The position numbers and the translations under genes are program-made. A stretch of DNA of 64,000 nucleotides, taken from NCBI GenBank assembly GCA_963693085.1, contig OY856413.1:468394379-468458378 (forward strand), given 5' to 3'. Source of the DNA: Alisma plantago-aquatica (Eukaryota > Streptophyta > Magnoliopsida > Alismatales > Alismataceae). This document shows positions 1-11,683 of the stretch, one piece after another. The first letter of the stretch is position 1. Each line of letters begins with the position of its first letter. The notes beneath the pieces are model-generated. The model did no database searches. It was not told where the DNA came from and saw only the letters and a list, made by a program, of their open reading frames with translations.

Positions 1-3000
1 ATCCCTTGAAGCTTGGAGCTCTTCTTCTTCCTTGGAGATTGGAGCTTAAGGTGGGTTGCATAACTTCTAACCCTAACTCCATTATCTCTTTCTATGATCT
101 TGTTTACATGTTAGTAGTATAGTTCTTGCCTATCTTCATGTTTTTTCGATCCTTGTGGTCTAGGGTTTGTAGATGAGCAACACTCCTTTCTCTCCTTGGT
201 CTAGAGGAGTGAGCTTAAGCCTCTAGCACCATGAGCAACACCCCTCTTTCTTGGCCGATTGAGGTGAGCTTGTGTTCTAGTTGCTTGAGCAACACTCTCC
301 TCTCACCGTGGACTAGAAGGGTGAGCTCGGTTGGTTTTTGTGTTGCCCGATGGGTGATAGGTGGTGTGCAATACTCCTCTTTCTTAGTTGATTGAGGTGA
401 GTCATCTCCTTGACCCTCTAGGGTTTGGTGCACCTTGTGTTTGAGGAGGAAGATGGCCTTATTGGGCGACACGTTTGCTCTTGTGTCGGGAGATATGCCC
501 TGCTTTTGTGATGGGCGTCACACCCTTCTCTTGGCTTTGTGTCGGCCGTCAGGCCTTGCCTAAGTTGTTGCACGTTTTTTGGAGGAGTTCCCTCTCTCTC
601 TCTCTTGGACGTTGGGCTTGGTGGGCTGACCTGGCCGAGATGTTAGCCCCTGTGACGGGCGTTGCCTTGTGGTTGTGACGGGCGTCTCTCTCTGCTGTGT
701 CGGCCGATAACTCCATGTGAGACGGGCGTTGCCCGATATGTGAGGAGTGCCCGACACCCTACCCCTGTCGCGCGACACTCCCCCTTGTAGCGCTGCGTTG
801 CACGCTGGTTGCCTTGGTGGCAACACAGCGTTGCTGCTTGATTATATCTGCCGTTATGTGTTGATCCTTGGGTGGGGGCAGGTTGTCGATACACCTCGTT
901 TAGTGAGGGTTTTGGTATCTTTTGTGAGGAATCCTTGTATTATGAAAACAGCCTAGCGGTATATGCCTTTGTATAATGATGGTGACTCCTTATATAGATG
1001 ATGATGCACGTTATCATAAGCTTGATCATTTATCTTATCCTGGTGATTATCTATTAATGCTAAGAATGATAGTGGTGGTGGTAATAACGTTTGTCCTTGT
1101 ATATCTAAACATTACCTTATGCATGATTCCTTTGAATATCTGTGTAATGCTGAGGCAAGGATAAGTACATAAATAGTTGTTTTATGATGTGCTTTATGCA
1201 CTTGATCACCAAATAATGTAAGATTGGTAAGTATAGCATCTTGAATGTCATCTCATGATAGTAAGCATAATCCTTGTGTTGAAACTATGATTATTGTATA
1301 CCCTAACCATGCAGGTGATGCTTAGCCATGAAAATCTATGAGGTATATATGATGAGTAACATTGCTTTGATAAGTTACTCTTGTTAATGAGATCATATGT
1401 ATGATGTGTTGGATTGCTATCCCATATTGATGATGTAAGCCTTGAGAGGCAGTGGCAATACATGATGAGGGATTGAGATCCCATGATATGTGATGATCCT
1501 TGAGATGGATTTGGATGGTTAGCAAGAGGCCAAGTGATAACATGTGATGTTAGATCCTTGAGATGGATCAGTTGATGTGATTACAATAATAACATAATGT
1601 TGGGTTTTATGTTGTTTACTCTGTTATAGTTTGCATGTTATACAACTTGGTTGAATCTTGCAATCCATCTAAAAGATACTAAATAATCACAGTGGAATAT
1701 ATTATGTAGTTGCCCTGGCCATAGATCCATCATCGTGAGGAATTGGTGATGGTGAAACGGGTTCTCCTGCAGGATTAACCCGGAGCGCATATTGTTGAAT
1801 ATGCGAGGTTGCTCCTAGCCTAAAGTGAGGAGGTAAGAGTGCAACTTCGGTTGTAGACTCCAGGGTGCGGATTCAGGCTCGTAGCCCATATATGTGAAGA
1901 GCATGGTGAATAGGCTCATGGCTCAGGATATGTGATATGATGAGCATGAATGTGTTCCTGGCTCAGAGCACGGTGAACATGCCCGTGGCTCAGTTTCACT
2001 AGCACTGATACTTGTACCGAGGTGGGCTAGGCAGAGGGTAGCCTGACCCTGTGGCTAAGACCACTTCAGCATGAGACTGCGGTCCTTCTTGTGTTGTACT
2101 CGTGCACTGACCACGAGGTGGGAGGTCGTGGAGTCCGGCTCTTCCATGAGACCTTGTATGGCACCGGCTCTGGGTTTCGCAACCGTCGGTTGGATTTGAG
2201 CGGTACGGTTCACTTCCTCAGGGCATAATGAAATACGTAATTCAGCCGTATAGTAATTACTAAGGCAAAATACGGAACATTGGTTGAGGCCTTGCCTGTG
2301 TAGTTAATCTTGTTATATCTTGCAGTTACTTCCATATTCCTCATGTTACATGGCAATATATATCTTATCTTGTCAATCATGTTCCATTGAGAGATACTTG
2401 GTTATATGCCTTGTCGGTAAGAATAGCTTTGCTTTATATAAACTGTTCTTGTTATACCTGTTATCAGATATCTACTGTTATAGCTTTATCTTCTTGAGGT
2501 TCTGTAGTTGTGGTGGGGAGTTATGTTTCCCGCTGGGACAATGTTCAATTGTCTCACTCCACTGGTTTACACCCTTTTTAGGTAGTCGAGCTAGACGTGG
2601 TGGTGGTCGTGGTGTTGCGGCCGAGCAGCTAGACGAGCAGTAGAAGGCAAGCGATGGACATGCTGCTGTTTTGGATGTTTTGAGATAGAGTCTAGAGTCA
2701 TCCTTGTACTCTCAGGTCCTTGGCGATGTTTTGATGTTGTTTCACGATGTACAACTGTAGATGTTTTTGTATATCCTGTTGTTGGCCGGATGCGGGCCTC
2801 TATATGTATGAACAGGTGATGAACTCACGATATGACAGGAAAGTTGTTACCCTAAGTTGTGAACATGTATCTAGGCTTGAATGAATGTATATAACATGTT
2901 TTCTTGCAGGATGAGGACTGGAATGTAATTGTTTCTCAGTTTATCTGCTTTCCACAAACGGTTTTAATTAACCCGTGTTTTTGGTAATTTGTGGTTATGG

Positions 3001-3063
3001 TGATTTCCGCACGTTTTCGCGTAACACCTTGATGTCTGTGTGATAGTGGGATGTGTTGCCACA
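1..3063 (+). repeat. 5' LTR of the Tekay-type element (3' part only)
   Basis: Position 1 aligns with 8620 in the right LTR and the two stay collinear to the shared end GTTGCCACA at 3063 and 11683, with only about 1 bp net length difference. The first ~728 bp of the LTR, including the TATA box, are outside the window. Reading frames inside this region are shadows without similarity to known proteins. Confidence 0.93.
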
Positions 3064-3068
3064 AGTTT

Positions 3069-3080
3069 TGGTATCAGAGC
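3069..3080 (+). other. Primer binding site for initiator tRNA-Met
   Basis: TGGTATCAGAGC begins 5 bp after the LTR end. This is the usual initiator-Met primer site of plant Ty3/gypsy elements, and it fixes the LTR boundary at about 3063. Confidence 0.9.
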
Positions 3081-3187
3081 TTTAGGTTCACTGAGTCTAC
3101 CGGGATTTAGGACTAGGTCGTCTGTTCTTGAGTGTTGTCCAGATTTTCTTACAATCATCTTCTGCCCTCAGCGGAAGAAAAGTCAAG

Positions 3188-4230
3188 ATGTCTGGAAACC
3201 ATGAAGAACACTCTACTGAGTGCAGCGATGCTACATCGGTTGATGGAGCAGCTGGACAGACACATGAAGATCGGGTGCCTGAGATCCCCCAACCTAACCC
3301 AACCATTTTTGAACATCCTGCTGACCAACATCTTATGGGGCTGATGATGGCTACGATGAATCTCATGGTTGAGCGATTACCAGTGCCTCCTCCGCGAGCA
3401 CAGGTTCCCCATGGAGAAGCATCGGGTATTGGGAAGACCTTCGAGCAGCTTCGCAAAGTCGGAGCTTTGGAATATGCTAGAATGGTTGATCCAGTGGATG
3501 CAGATATGTGGGTGACAAGTCTTGAGAAGGCTTTCCGGATCCTTGACATCCCCGAAGTAGACAAAGTAAAGCATGTTGTCTACCTTCTGAAGGGTAGTGT
3601 TGGTCACTGGTGGACCATCGAAGAAGAGAAGCGTCCTGGTGAGGTGATCTGTTGGGAAGTGTTTCGATGCGAGTTCATCACCAGATACTTTCCCAAGACG
3701 TATCTGGATGAGAAGATCAGTCAGTTTGAGAGCTTGCGACAAGGAACGATGAACATCACCGAGTATGAAGCCAAGTTCATGGATCTGTTGAGGTTTTGTC
3801 CTCACATGGCGGCAACAGATGAGGAGCAGATTAGACGTTTTGAGAAGGGTCTGAGTTCTGAGCTGACAACACCTGTGTCTGCGTTGGAAAACCAAGAGCG
3901 GTTTGCTATGTTTGTGGAATCTGTCCGAAGGATTGAAAGGTCAGTAAGGGAGAAAAGAGAATCCATGTCTCATAAAAGACCTGCCCAGTTCCAAGGATAG
4001 AGGTTTGGTGGCTTCAAGAAGCCAAGGTTTGTGTCACCATCAGCGATGAGAAGTTTTGGTGTACCGTCTCAGTGGTCTCCGAGTAAGGGGAGAAGTTATG
4101 TTTCTTCACCATCCAAGGCACACAGATACAACTTCTATGGCAGTGACAGGGCTAGCTAGGCCACAGTTTGAGGACAGGTCATGTCATCTTTGTGGACAAG
4201 TCGGGCATTTCAGGATCCCGAATAGAGGTG
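3188..4230 (+). pseudogene. Gag of the Tekay-type element, broken
   Basis: The capsid-like protein would form the particle that packages the element RNA. I chose the ATG at 3188 because it is the first ATG in the frame of the capsid homology. The region holds the plant retrotransposon gag domain (W-x-x-x-L-E-K-A-F at about 3510-3540, then the F-x-x-x-Y-F-P segment near 3690). A TAG at 3998 interrupts it, and the frame changes near 4150 before the nucleic-acid binding zinc knuckle (C-x2-C-x4-H at about 4182-4212). The fourth ligand of the knuckle is not Cys, so the CCHC motif is incomplete. Gag is followed directly by the pol domains. Confidence 0.85.
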
Positions 4231-7200
4231 TTGAAGTGATGCAACAGCCGAGGCAGAGTTTCCAAGGATCTGACAGACATCAGCTCAGTGGTAGCAGAGG
4301 GCGAGGACGCGGTCAGGCGTCACAAGTAGGATCATATGTTCATGGAAGCAGAGGACGTGGACAACAAGCAACAACTCGATTCCATGCTATGAATCAGCCG
4401 GAGGCGATAGTCAACCCACGGGTAGTGACAGGTCAGATGGAGTTATTTCATTCTGATATGTCTTCTTCTTACTTTATATCTGTTCTGGTTGACCCGGGTG
4501 CTACACACTCTTTTATTGCCTATAGTATGCTTGAGAACTATCGTTTACCTGTTAGTTGTAAGAAGGATAGCTTGTTGTTAGAAACCCCTCTTGATGGTTC
4601 ATCTTTGCTTCGAGAAGAGTGTCCATCTTGTGTCTTGTCTTTCTCAGAACATCGCATTCAAGTGGATCTCATACCACTTGATATGCATGGTTTCGATGCT
4701 ATCCTTGGGATGGATACCTTAGAGAGGTATAAGGTTGTTTTGGACTGTGGGTCCAAACAGGCAGTGTTTGATGATGGTGGAGAGAAGTGGATCTTCCAGG
4801 GAGATAGGAAGATTCTTCCGACGTGTATGGTATCAGCTGTGGTGGTAGAGAAGTTACTACGGCAAGGATGTGAGGCATTCTTGGATCACGTGGTGGATAT
4901 TGTTGTGGTTGCCAAGGCGAAAGGTGCTAGCCTTGAGGAGGTGTCAGTTGTCCGAGAGTTTGTGTACGTATTTCCTGAGGAGTTTCCTGGTGTTCCTCCA
5001 CCCCGAGAGATTGATTTTGAGATCAATCTGGTTCCAGGAACGCAGCCAGTTGCGCAGACACCGTATAGAATGGCTCCAGTTGAGATGGAAGAGTTGAAGA
5101 AGCAGTTGTAAGAGTTGCTGGACAAAGGTTTTATCCGACCGAGTACGTTGCCTTGGGGGGATCCAGTATTGTTTGTTAAGAAGAAGGATGGTTCGATGCG
5201 GTTGTGTATAGATTACCGGCAGTTGAACAAGGTCAAGATCAGGAATAAGTACCTGTTGTCGAGGATAGATGATCTATTTGATCAGCTGTGTGGTGCTAGA
5301 GTGTTTTCGAAGATCGATCTACGGTCTGGATATCATCAGTTGATGATTAAGGCGGATGACATACCAAAGTCTGCTTTCAGGACGAGGTATGGTCACTTTG
5401 AGTTCGTGGTTATGCCGTTTGGGCTAACCAATGCACCTACTTCTTTCATGGACCTGATGAACAGAGTGTTCCGTCCGTTATTAGATCAATTTTTCATAGT
5501 CTTCAAAGATGACATTTTGATCTATAGTCGGGACAGGCTAGAGCATGAGCAACATCTTCGACGAGCGTTGACTCTTCTTCGCCAACATTAGTTGTATGCC
5601 AAGTTCAATAAGTGTGAGTTTTGGTTGGAGGAATTGACTTTCTTAGGTCACGTGATATCCGTTGAAGGAGTCAAAGTAGATCCGAAGAAGGTGGAATCCG
5701 TTGCGGACTGGGAACAACCGAAGACACCGATAGAAGTTTGTAGTTTCCTGGGTTTAGCAGGATACTACCGGAGGTTTATCAAGGACTTTAGTGTGATCGC
5801 GTTGCCGATGACAAATTTGACCAGGAAGGATGTACCTTTTGTTTGGGATGAACGATGTCAGCAAGCTTTTCAGAGTTTGAAGGGGAAGCTGACCAATGCT
5901 CCAGTGTTGATCCTGTCAGAGCCTAGAAAGGGCTATGTGGTTTTCTGTGATGCTTCCAAGAAAGGTTTAGGTTGTGTGCTGATGTAGGAGGACCATGTGG
6001 TTTCTTTTGCTTCACGACATCTTAAGAAACATGAGGAGAACTATCTGACTCATGATTTGGAGTTGGCAGCAGTGGTTCATGCGTTAAAGATTTGGAGACA
6101 TTATCTTTATGGGGAGGTATGTCAGATCTTTACGGATCATAAGAATCTGAAGTATATCTTTTCACAACATGAGTTGAACATGCGACAACGTCGATGGATG
6201 GAGTTGATCAATGATTACGACTATGCTATCGAGTATCATCTTGGAAAGGCAAATGTGGTAGCTGATGCGCTTAGCAGGAAGTCATCTTCTCTTTCTTCAA
6301 AGAAAGCACGGTTGAGTTCTCTGGTAGGCCATAGGCGAGAGATGTTTGTTTCACTGCAACAGATGAATGTACAGATGGAAGTTTCCTTGTTGTCTGGTCT
6401 TTTAGCACAAATGCAGGTCAAGCCTATGTTGAGACATGAGATCAAGGATGCATAGCAGACAGATGATGTGGTACAGCTGATCAGATCAGAGATCGGTAGT
6501 GAGAAACGTGATGGGTTACATGAGTCTGAGGATGGGCTAGTCTGCTATCGTGATAGGATGGTGGTTCCAGATGCTGATGATCTGATGAAGTTGGTGCTTG
6601 AGGAAGCACATATGTCGATGTATGTTATGCATCCAGGTGTCCCCAAGATGTGTCATAGTCTGAAGGACTTGTATTGGTGGCCCGGTTTGAAGAAAGATGT
6701 AGCTGAGTTCGTAGCGAGTTGTGTGGTTTGCCAGCAAGTGAAGGCTGAACATCAGAAGCCGGCAGGTACGTTGCAACCTTTGCCGATACCGCAGTGGAAA
6801 TGGGATCATTTAACCATGGATTTCGTAGTTGGTCTACCCCGGACACCTAGGAATCATGATTCCATTTGGGTGATAGTGGACAGATTGACTAAGTCTGCCC
6901 ATTTTCTACTAGTGAAGATGACGTATACATCTGAGAAACTCACTCGAGTGTATGTTGATGAGATAGTACGTTTGCACGGTGTGCCAGCAACGATAGTTTC
7001 TGACAGAGGTCCTCAGTTTACGAGTCGTTCTGGGAACAGTTGCACAGAGTGTTGGGAACGCAGTTGAGGTTCAGTACAACCTTTCACCCGTAGACAGATG
7101 GACAGTCTGAAAGGACTATTCAGACTTTGGAAGATCTCCTTCGAGCTTGTGTTTTGTAGTTTCTAGGCAACTGGGATGTACATCTTAGTTTGATAGATTT

Positions 7201-7879
7201 TGCCTAGAATAACAGTTATCAGTGAAGCATTGACATGGCTCCTTATGAGGATCTGTATGGAAGGAAATGTAGATATCCTTTGTGTTGGTACGAGCCCGGT
7301 GAGTATCAGCTTTTGGGTCCTGAGTTAGTATAGCAGACAACAGAAAAGATCAAAGTGATACAGCAACAGTTGAAAGTGGCACAGGACAGGCAGAAGTCTT
7401 ATGCAGACAATCGCCGACGACCTTTGGAGTTCCAGGCAGGAGACAAGGTATATCTTAAAGTCTCGCCATGGAAAGGAGTGTTGAGGTTTGTCCGGAAGGG
7501 TAAGTTGGCACCCAGGTATATGGGGCCTTACCCAGTCATAGCACATGTTGGAAAGGTAGATTATGAGATAGAGTTACCTCTAGAGTTGCCCAGGTTACAT
7601 CTAGTGTTCCATGTCAGTATGCTGAAGAAAAATCATCCAGATTCAGGTACAGTGATACATCCAGTTGAGGTTGAGCTTGATGAAGATGTGACCTACAAGG
7701 AGGGTCCTGTGGCGATCCTTGACAGAAGGGTCAAGAAGCTGAAGAGGAAGGACCTGGTTCTTGTGAAGGTTCTTTGGCAGCGCCGTGGCATTGAGGAAGC
7801 CACGTGGGAGCTTGAGGAAGAGATAAGGAGGAAGTATCCCTCGCTTTTCTCTTCGGATTTCGGGGATAAAATCCCTTGA
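4231..7879 (+). pseudogene. Pol of the Tekay-type element (PR-RT-RNase H-integrase-chromodomain), broken
   Basis: Domains in order: aspartic protease with D-P-G-A-T near 4491; reverse transcriptase about 5085-5540, with the catalytic box reading F-K-D-D where F-I-D-D or Y-V-D-D is usual; RNase H about 5935-6280 (D-A-S, T-D-H-K-N-L and a final A-D-A-L-S-R); integrase zinc finger about 6630-6740 and DDE core about 6790-7120; GPY/F module about 7480-7630; chromodomain about 7695-7850. In-frame stops lie at 5109, 5589, 5985, 6453, 7091, 7157, 7205, 7223 and 7331, and one base seems lost near 7027, moving the rest to another frame. Product would be the replication polyprotein; this copy cannot make it. 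The chromodomain would direct integration to marked chromatin in an intact relative. Confidence 0.93.
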
Positions 7880-7891
7880 AGGGGGTTAGCT
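7875..7891 (+). other. Polypurine tract of the Tekay-type element
   Basis: A G-run with flanking purines (TTGAAGGGGGTTAGCT) lies directly before the right LTR start TGTAAGGACC at 7892. Polypurine tracts prime plus-strand synthesis in LTR elements. It overlaps the last codons of pol. Confidence 0.8.
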
Positions 7892-10800
7892 TGTAAGGAC
7901 CCTGACCTTCGTTTAGGGTTTACCCTGTTTGCTTTGCTTAACCTTGGTGCTTTGATGCTTGCTAATCACCTTTAGAGGTGATTAGGGTTTGGTTGTGCTT
8001 TGTTGAGAGTTGGAGGGGCTACTTGCAAATAAACCAAGTCTAGGGTTTTGTGAGCAATTTTGCCACCTTGTGAGGTGTTCCTCTCTCTCTTTGCTTCCTC
8101 TTGGGTTGAGAGGAAGGCTTGGGCTCATTGCTTGAGTTCTTTTGGGCCTGGTTGCGCTTGTTTGGGCCTTGAGGTGCCTTGTTTGGGCTTGGTTGAGCCT
8201 TGTATCGGCCAGCATGGATGTGTGTCGCCTAGGAGGTGAGTGTGTCGGCCTAGATGAGTGGCTGTGTCACCCATGGTGCCTTGTTGTGTCGCCCATGGTG
8301 TTTGACCTAGCTTTGACCTCGTTTGTGTCACCACTAGTGGACACTTGGAGCTTGGTGCATGCATGTGGCAATGACCTTGGACAAGTGTATAAGGCTTGCT
8401 AGAGTGGTGGCTTGAGCTCTAGGATAAGTGTCCTTTCGGTGGGCGACACCTTGCTTGGACCAACCTTGTTTTCTCCTCCCTTTCCTTCTATATATGCGTG
8501 TCCTTCCCTTAGCTAGGAGTTCCTTTGTTCCTTTTGTCCCTCTCCACCTTGTGCATGACACAACCCTCTCACTTGCTAGTGGTGGTCGATACCCCCTTGA
8601 AGGAGCAGAGGTGGTCGACATCCCTTGAAGCTTGGAGCTCTTCTTCTTCCTTGGAGCTTGGAGCTTAAGGCGGGTTGCATAACTTCTAACCCTAACTCCA
8701 TTATCTCTTGTTATGATCTTGTTTACATGTTAGTAGTTTAGTTCTTGCCTAGCTTCATGTTTGGTCGATCCTTGTGATCTAGGGTTTGTAGTCAAGCAAC
8801 ACTCCTTTCTCTCCTTGGTCTAGAGGAGTGAGCTTAAGCCTCTAGCACCATGAGAAACACCCCTCTTTCTTGGCCGATTGAGGTGAGCTTGTGTTCTAGT
8901 TGCTTGAGCAACACTCTCCTCTCACCGTGGACTAGAAGGGTGAGCTCGGTTGGTTTTTGTGTTGCCCGATGGGTGATAGGTGGTGTGCAATACTCCTCTT
9001 TCTTAGTTGATTGAGGTGAGCCGTCTCCTTGACCCTCTAGGGTTTGGTGCACCTTGTGTTTGAGGAGGAAGATGGCCTTGTTGGGCGACACATTTGCTCT
9101 TGTGTCGGGCGATATGCCCTGCTTTTGTGATGGACGTCACACCCTTTCTCTTGGCTTTGTGTCGGCCGTCAGGCCTTGACTAAGTTGTTGCACATTTTGT
9201 GGAGGAGTTCCCTCTCTCTCTCTTGGATGTTGGGCTTGGTGGGCTGACCTGGCCGAGATGTTAGCCCCTGTGACGGGCGTTGCCTTGTGGTTGTGACGGG
9301 TGGCTCTCTCTGTTGTGTCAGCCGATAACTCCATGTGAGACGGGCGTTGCCCGATATGTGAGGAGTGCCCGACACCCTACCCCTGTCGCGCGACACTCCC
9401 CCTTGTAGCGCTGTGTTGCACGCTGGTTGCCTTGGTGGCAACACATCGTTGCTGCTTGCTTATATCTACCTTTATGTGTTGATCCTTGGGTGAGGGCAGG
9501 TTGTCGATACACCTCTTTTAGTGAGGGTTTTGGTATCTTTTGTGAGGAATCCTTGTATTATGAAAACATCCTAGCGGTATATGCCTTTTTATAACGATGG
9601 TGACTCCTTATATAGATGATGATGCACGTTATCATAAGCTTGATCATTTATCTTAGCCTGGTGACTATCTATTAATGCTAAGAATGATAGTGGTGGTGGT
9701 AATAACGTTTGTCCTTGTATATCTAAACATGACCTTATGCATGATTCCTTTGAATATCTATGTAATGCTGAGGCAAGGATAAGTACATAAATAGTTGTTT
9801 TATGATGTGCTTTATGCACTTGATCACCAAATAATGTAAGATTGATAAGTATAGCATCTTGAATGTCATCTCATGATAGTAAGCATAATCCTTGTGTTGA
9901 AACTATGATTATTGTATACCCTAACCATGCAGGTGATGCTTAGCCATGAAAAGGCTATGAGATATATATGATGAGTAACATTGCTTTGATAAGTTACTCT
10001 TGTTAATGAGATCATATGTATGATGTGTTGGATTGCTATCCCATATTGATGATGTAAGCCTTGAGAGGCAGTGGCAATACATGATGAGGGATTGAGATCC
10101 CATGATATGTGATGATCCTTGAGATGGATCTGGATGGTTGGCAAGAGGCCAAGTGATAACATGTGATGTTGGATCCTTGAGATGGATCAGGTTGATGTGA
10201 TTACAATAATAACATAATGTTGGGTTTTATGTTGTTTACTCTGTTATAGTTTGCACGTTATACAACTTGGTTGAATCTTGCAATCCATCTAAAAGATACT
10301 AAATAATCACAGTGGAATATATCATGTAGTTGCCCTAGGCATAGATCCATCATCGTCAGAAATTGGTGATGGTGAAACGGGTTCTCCTGCGGGATTAACC
10401 CGGAGCGCATATTGTTGTATATGCGAGGTTGCTCCTAGCCTAAAGTGAGGAGGTAAGAGTGCAACTTCGGTTGTAGACTCCAAGGTGCGGATTCATGCTC
10501 GTAGCCCATATATGTGAAGAGCATGGTGAACAGGCCCATGGCTCAGGATATGTGATATGAGGAGCATGAATGCGTTCATGGCTCAAAGCACGGTGAACAG
10601 GCCCATGGCTCAGTTTCACTAGCGCCGATACCTATACCGAGGCAGGCTAGGAAGAGGGTAGCCTGACCATGTGGCTAAGACCACTTCAGCATGAGACTGC
10701 GGTCCTGCTTTTGTTGTACTCGTGCACTGACCACGAGGTGGGAGTTCGTGGAGGCCGGCTCTTCCATGAGACCTTGTATGGCACCAGCTCCGGGTTTCGC

Positions 10801-11683
10801 AGCCGTCAGTTGGATTTGAATGGTACGGTTCACTTCCTCAGGGCATAATGAAATACGTAATTCAACCATATAGTAATTACTAAGGCAAAATACGAAACAT
10901 TGGTTGAGGCCTTGCTTGTGTAGTTAATCTTGTTATATCTTGAGGTTACTTCTATATTCCTCAAGTTACATGGCAATATATATATTATCTTGTCAATCAT
11001 GTTCCATTGAGAGATACTTGGTTATATGTCTTGTCGGTAAGAATAGCTTTGCTTTATATAAATTGTTCTTGTTATACCTGTTATCAGATATATGTTGTTA
11101 TAGCTTTATCTTCTTGAGGTTCTGTAGTTGCGGTGGGGAGTTATGTTTCCTGCTGGGACAATGTTCAATTGCCTCACTCCGCTGGTTTACACCCTTTTTA
11201 GGTAGCTGAGCTAGACATGGTGGTGGTCGTGGTGTTACGGCCGAGCAGCTAGACGAGCAGTAGAAGGCAAGCGATGGACATACTACTATTTTGGATGTTT
11301 TGAGATAGAGTCTAGAGTCATCCCTGTACTCTTAGGTCCTTGGCGATGTCTTGACGTTGTTTCATGATGTACAGTGTTAGATGTTTTTGTATATCCTACT
11401 GTTGGCCGGATGCGGGCCTCTATATGTATGAATAGGTGATGAACTCACGATATGACAGGACAGTTGTTACCCTAAGTTGTGAACATGTATCTAGGCTTGA
11501 ATGAATGTATATAACCTATTTTCTTGCAGGATGAGGACTGGAATGTAATAGTTTCTCAGTTTATCAGCTTTCCGCAAATGGTTTTAATTAACCCGTGTTT
11601 TTGGTAATCTGTGGTTATGGTGATTTCCGCACGTTTTCACGTAACACCTCACTGTCTGTGTGATAGTGGGATGTGTTGCCACA
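7892..11683 (+). repeat. 3' LTR of the Tekay-type element, complete (3792 bp)
   Basis: It starts TGTAAGGACC after the polypurine tract and ends GTTGCCACA, so TG...CA ends are present. From 8620 on it aligns with the left LTR. A TATA box is at 8488. No coding similarity was found within it. Confidence 0.93.
8488..8496 (+). promoter_or_regulatory. Candidate TATA box in the LTR (U3/R)
   Basis: CTATATATG lies about 600 bp inside the LTR, in an otherwise GC-richer stretch. It would serve transcription starting in the LTR. The matching part of the left LTR is outside the window. Confidence 0.5.

Larger units (their letters stand above)
1..11683 (+). mobile_element. Ty3/gypsy LTR retrotransposon, Tekay-type chromovirus, 5' LTR cut by window edge
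   Basis: Two long direct repeats (1-3063 and 7892-11683) flank a 4.8-kb internal region with gag, protease, reverse transcriptase, RNase H, integrase and a C-terminal chromodomain, in the order PR-RT-RH-IN that defines Ty3/gypsy. A primer binding site follows the left LTR and a purine-rich tract precedes the right one. LTRs of several kb plus a chromodomain after the integrase are typical of the Tekay/Del clade. About 728 bp of the left LTR lie outside the window, so the left target duplication cannot be checked; the bases after the right LTR are CTCTG. In the first ~190 aligned LTR bases I count about 12 mismatches, so the insertion is not recent. The coding region is dead. Confidence 0.93.

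Noticed and set aside
215..956. Several open frames inside the LTRs, repeated at 8834-9512
   Set aside because: They are duplicated with the LTR, lie on both strands and match no family, so they are compositional shadows.
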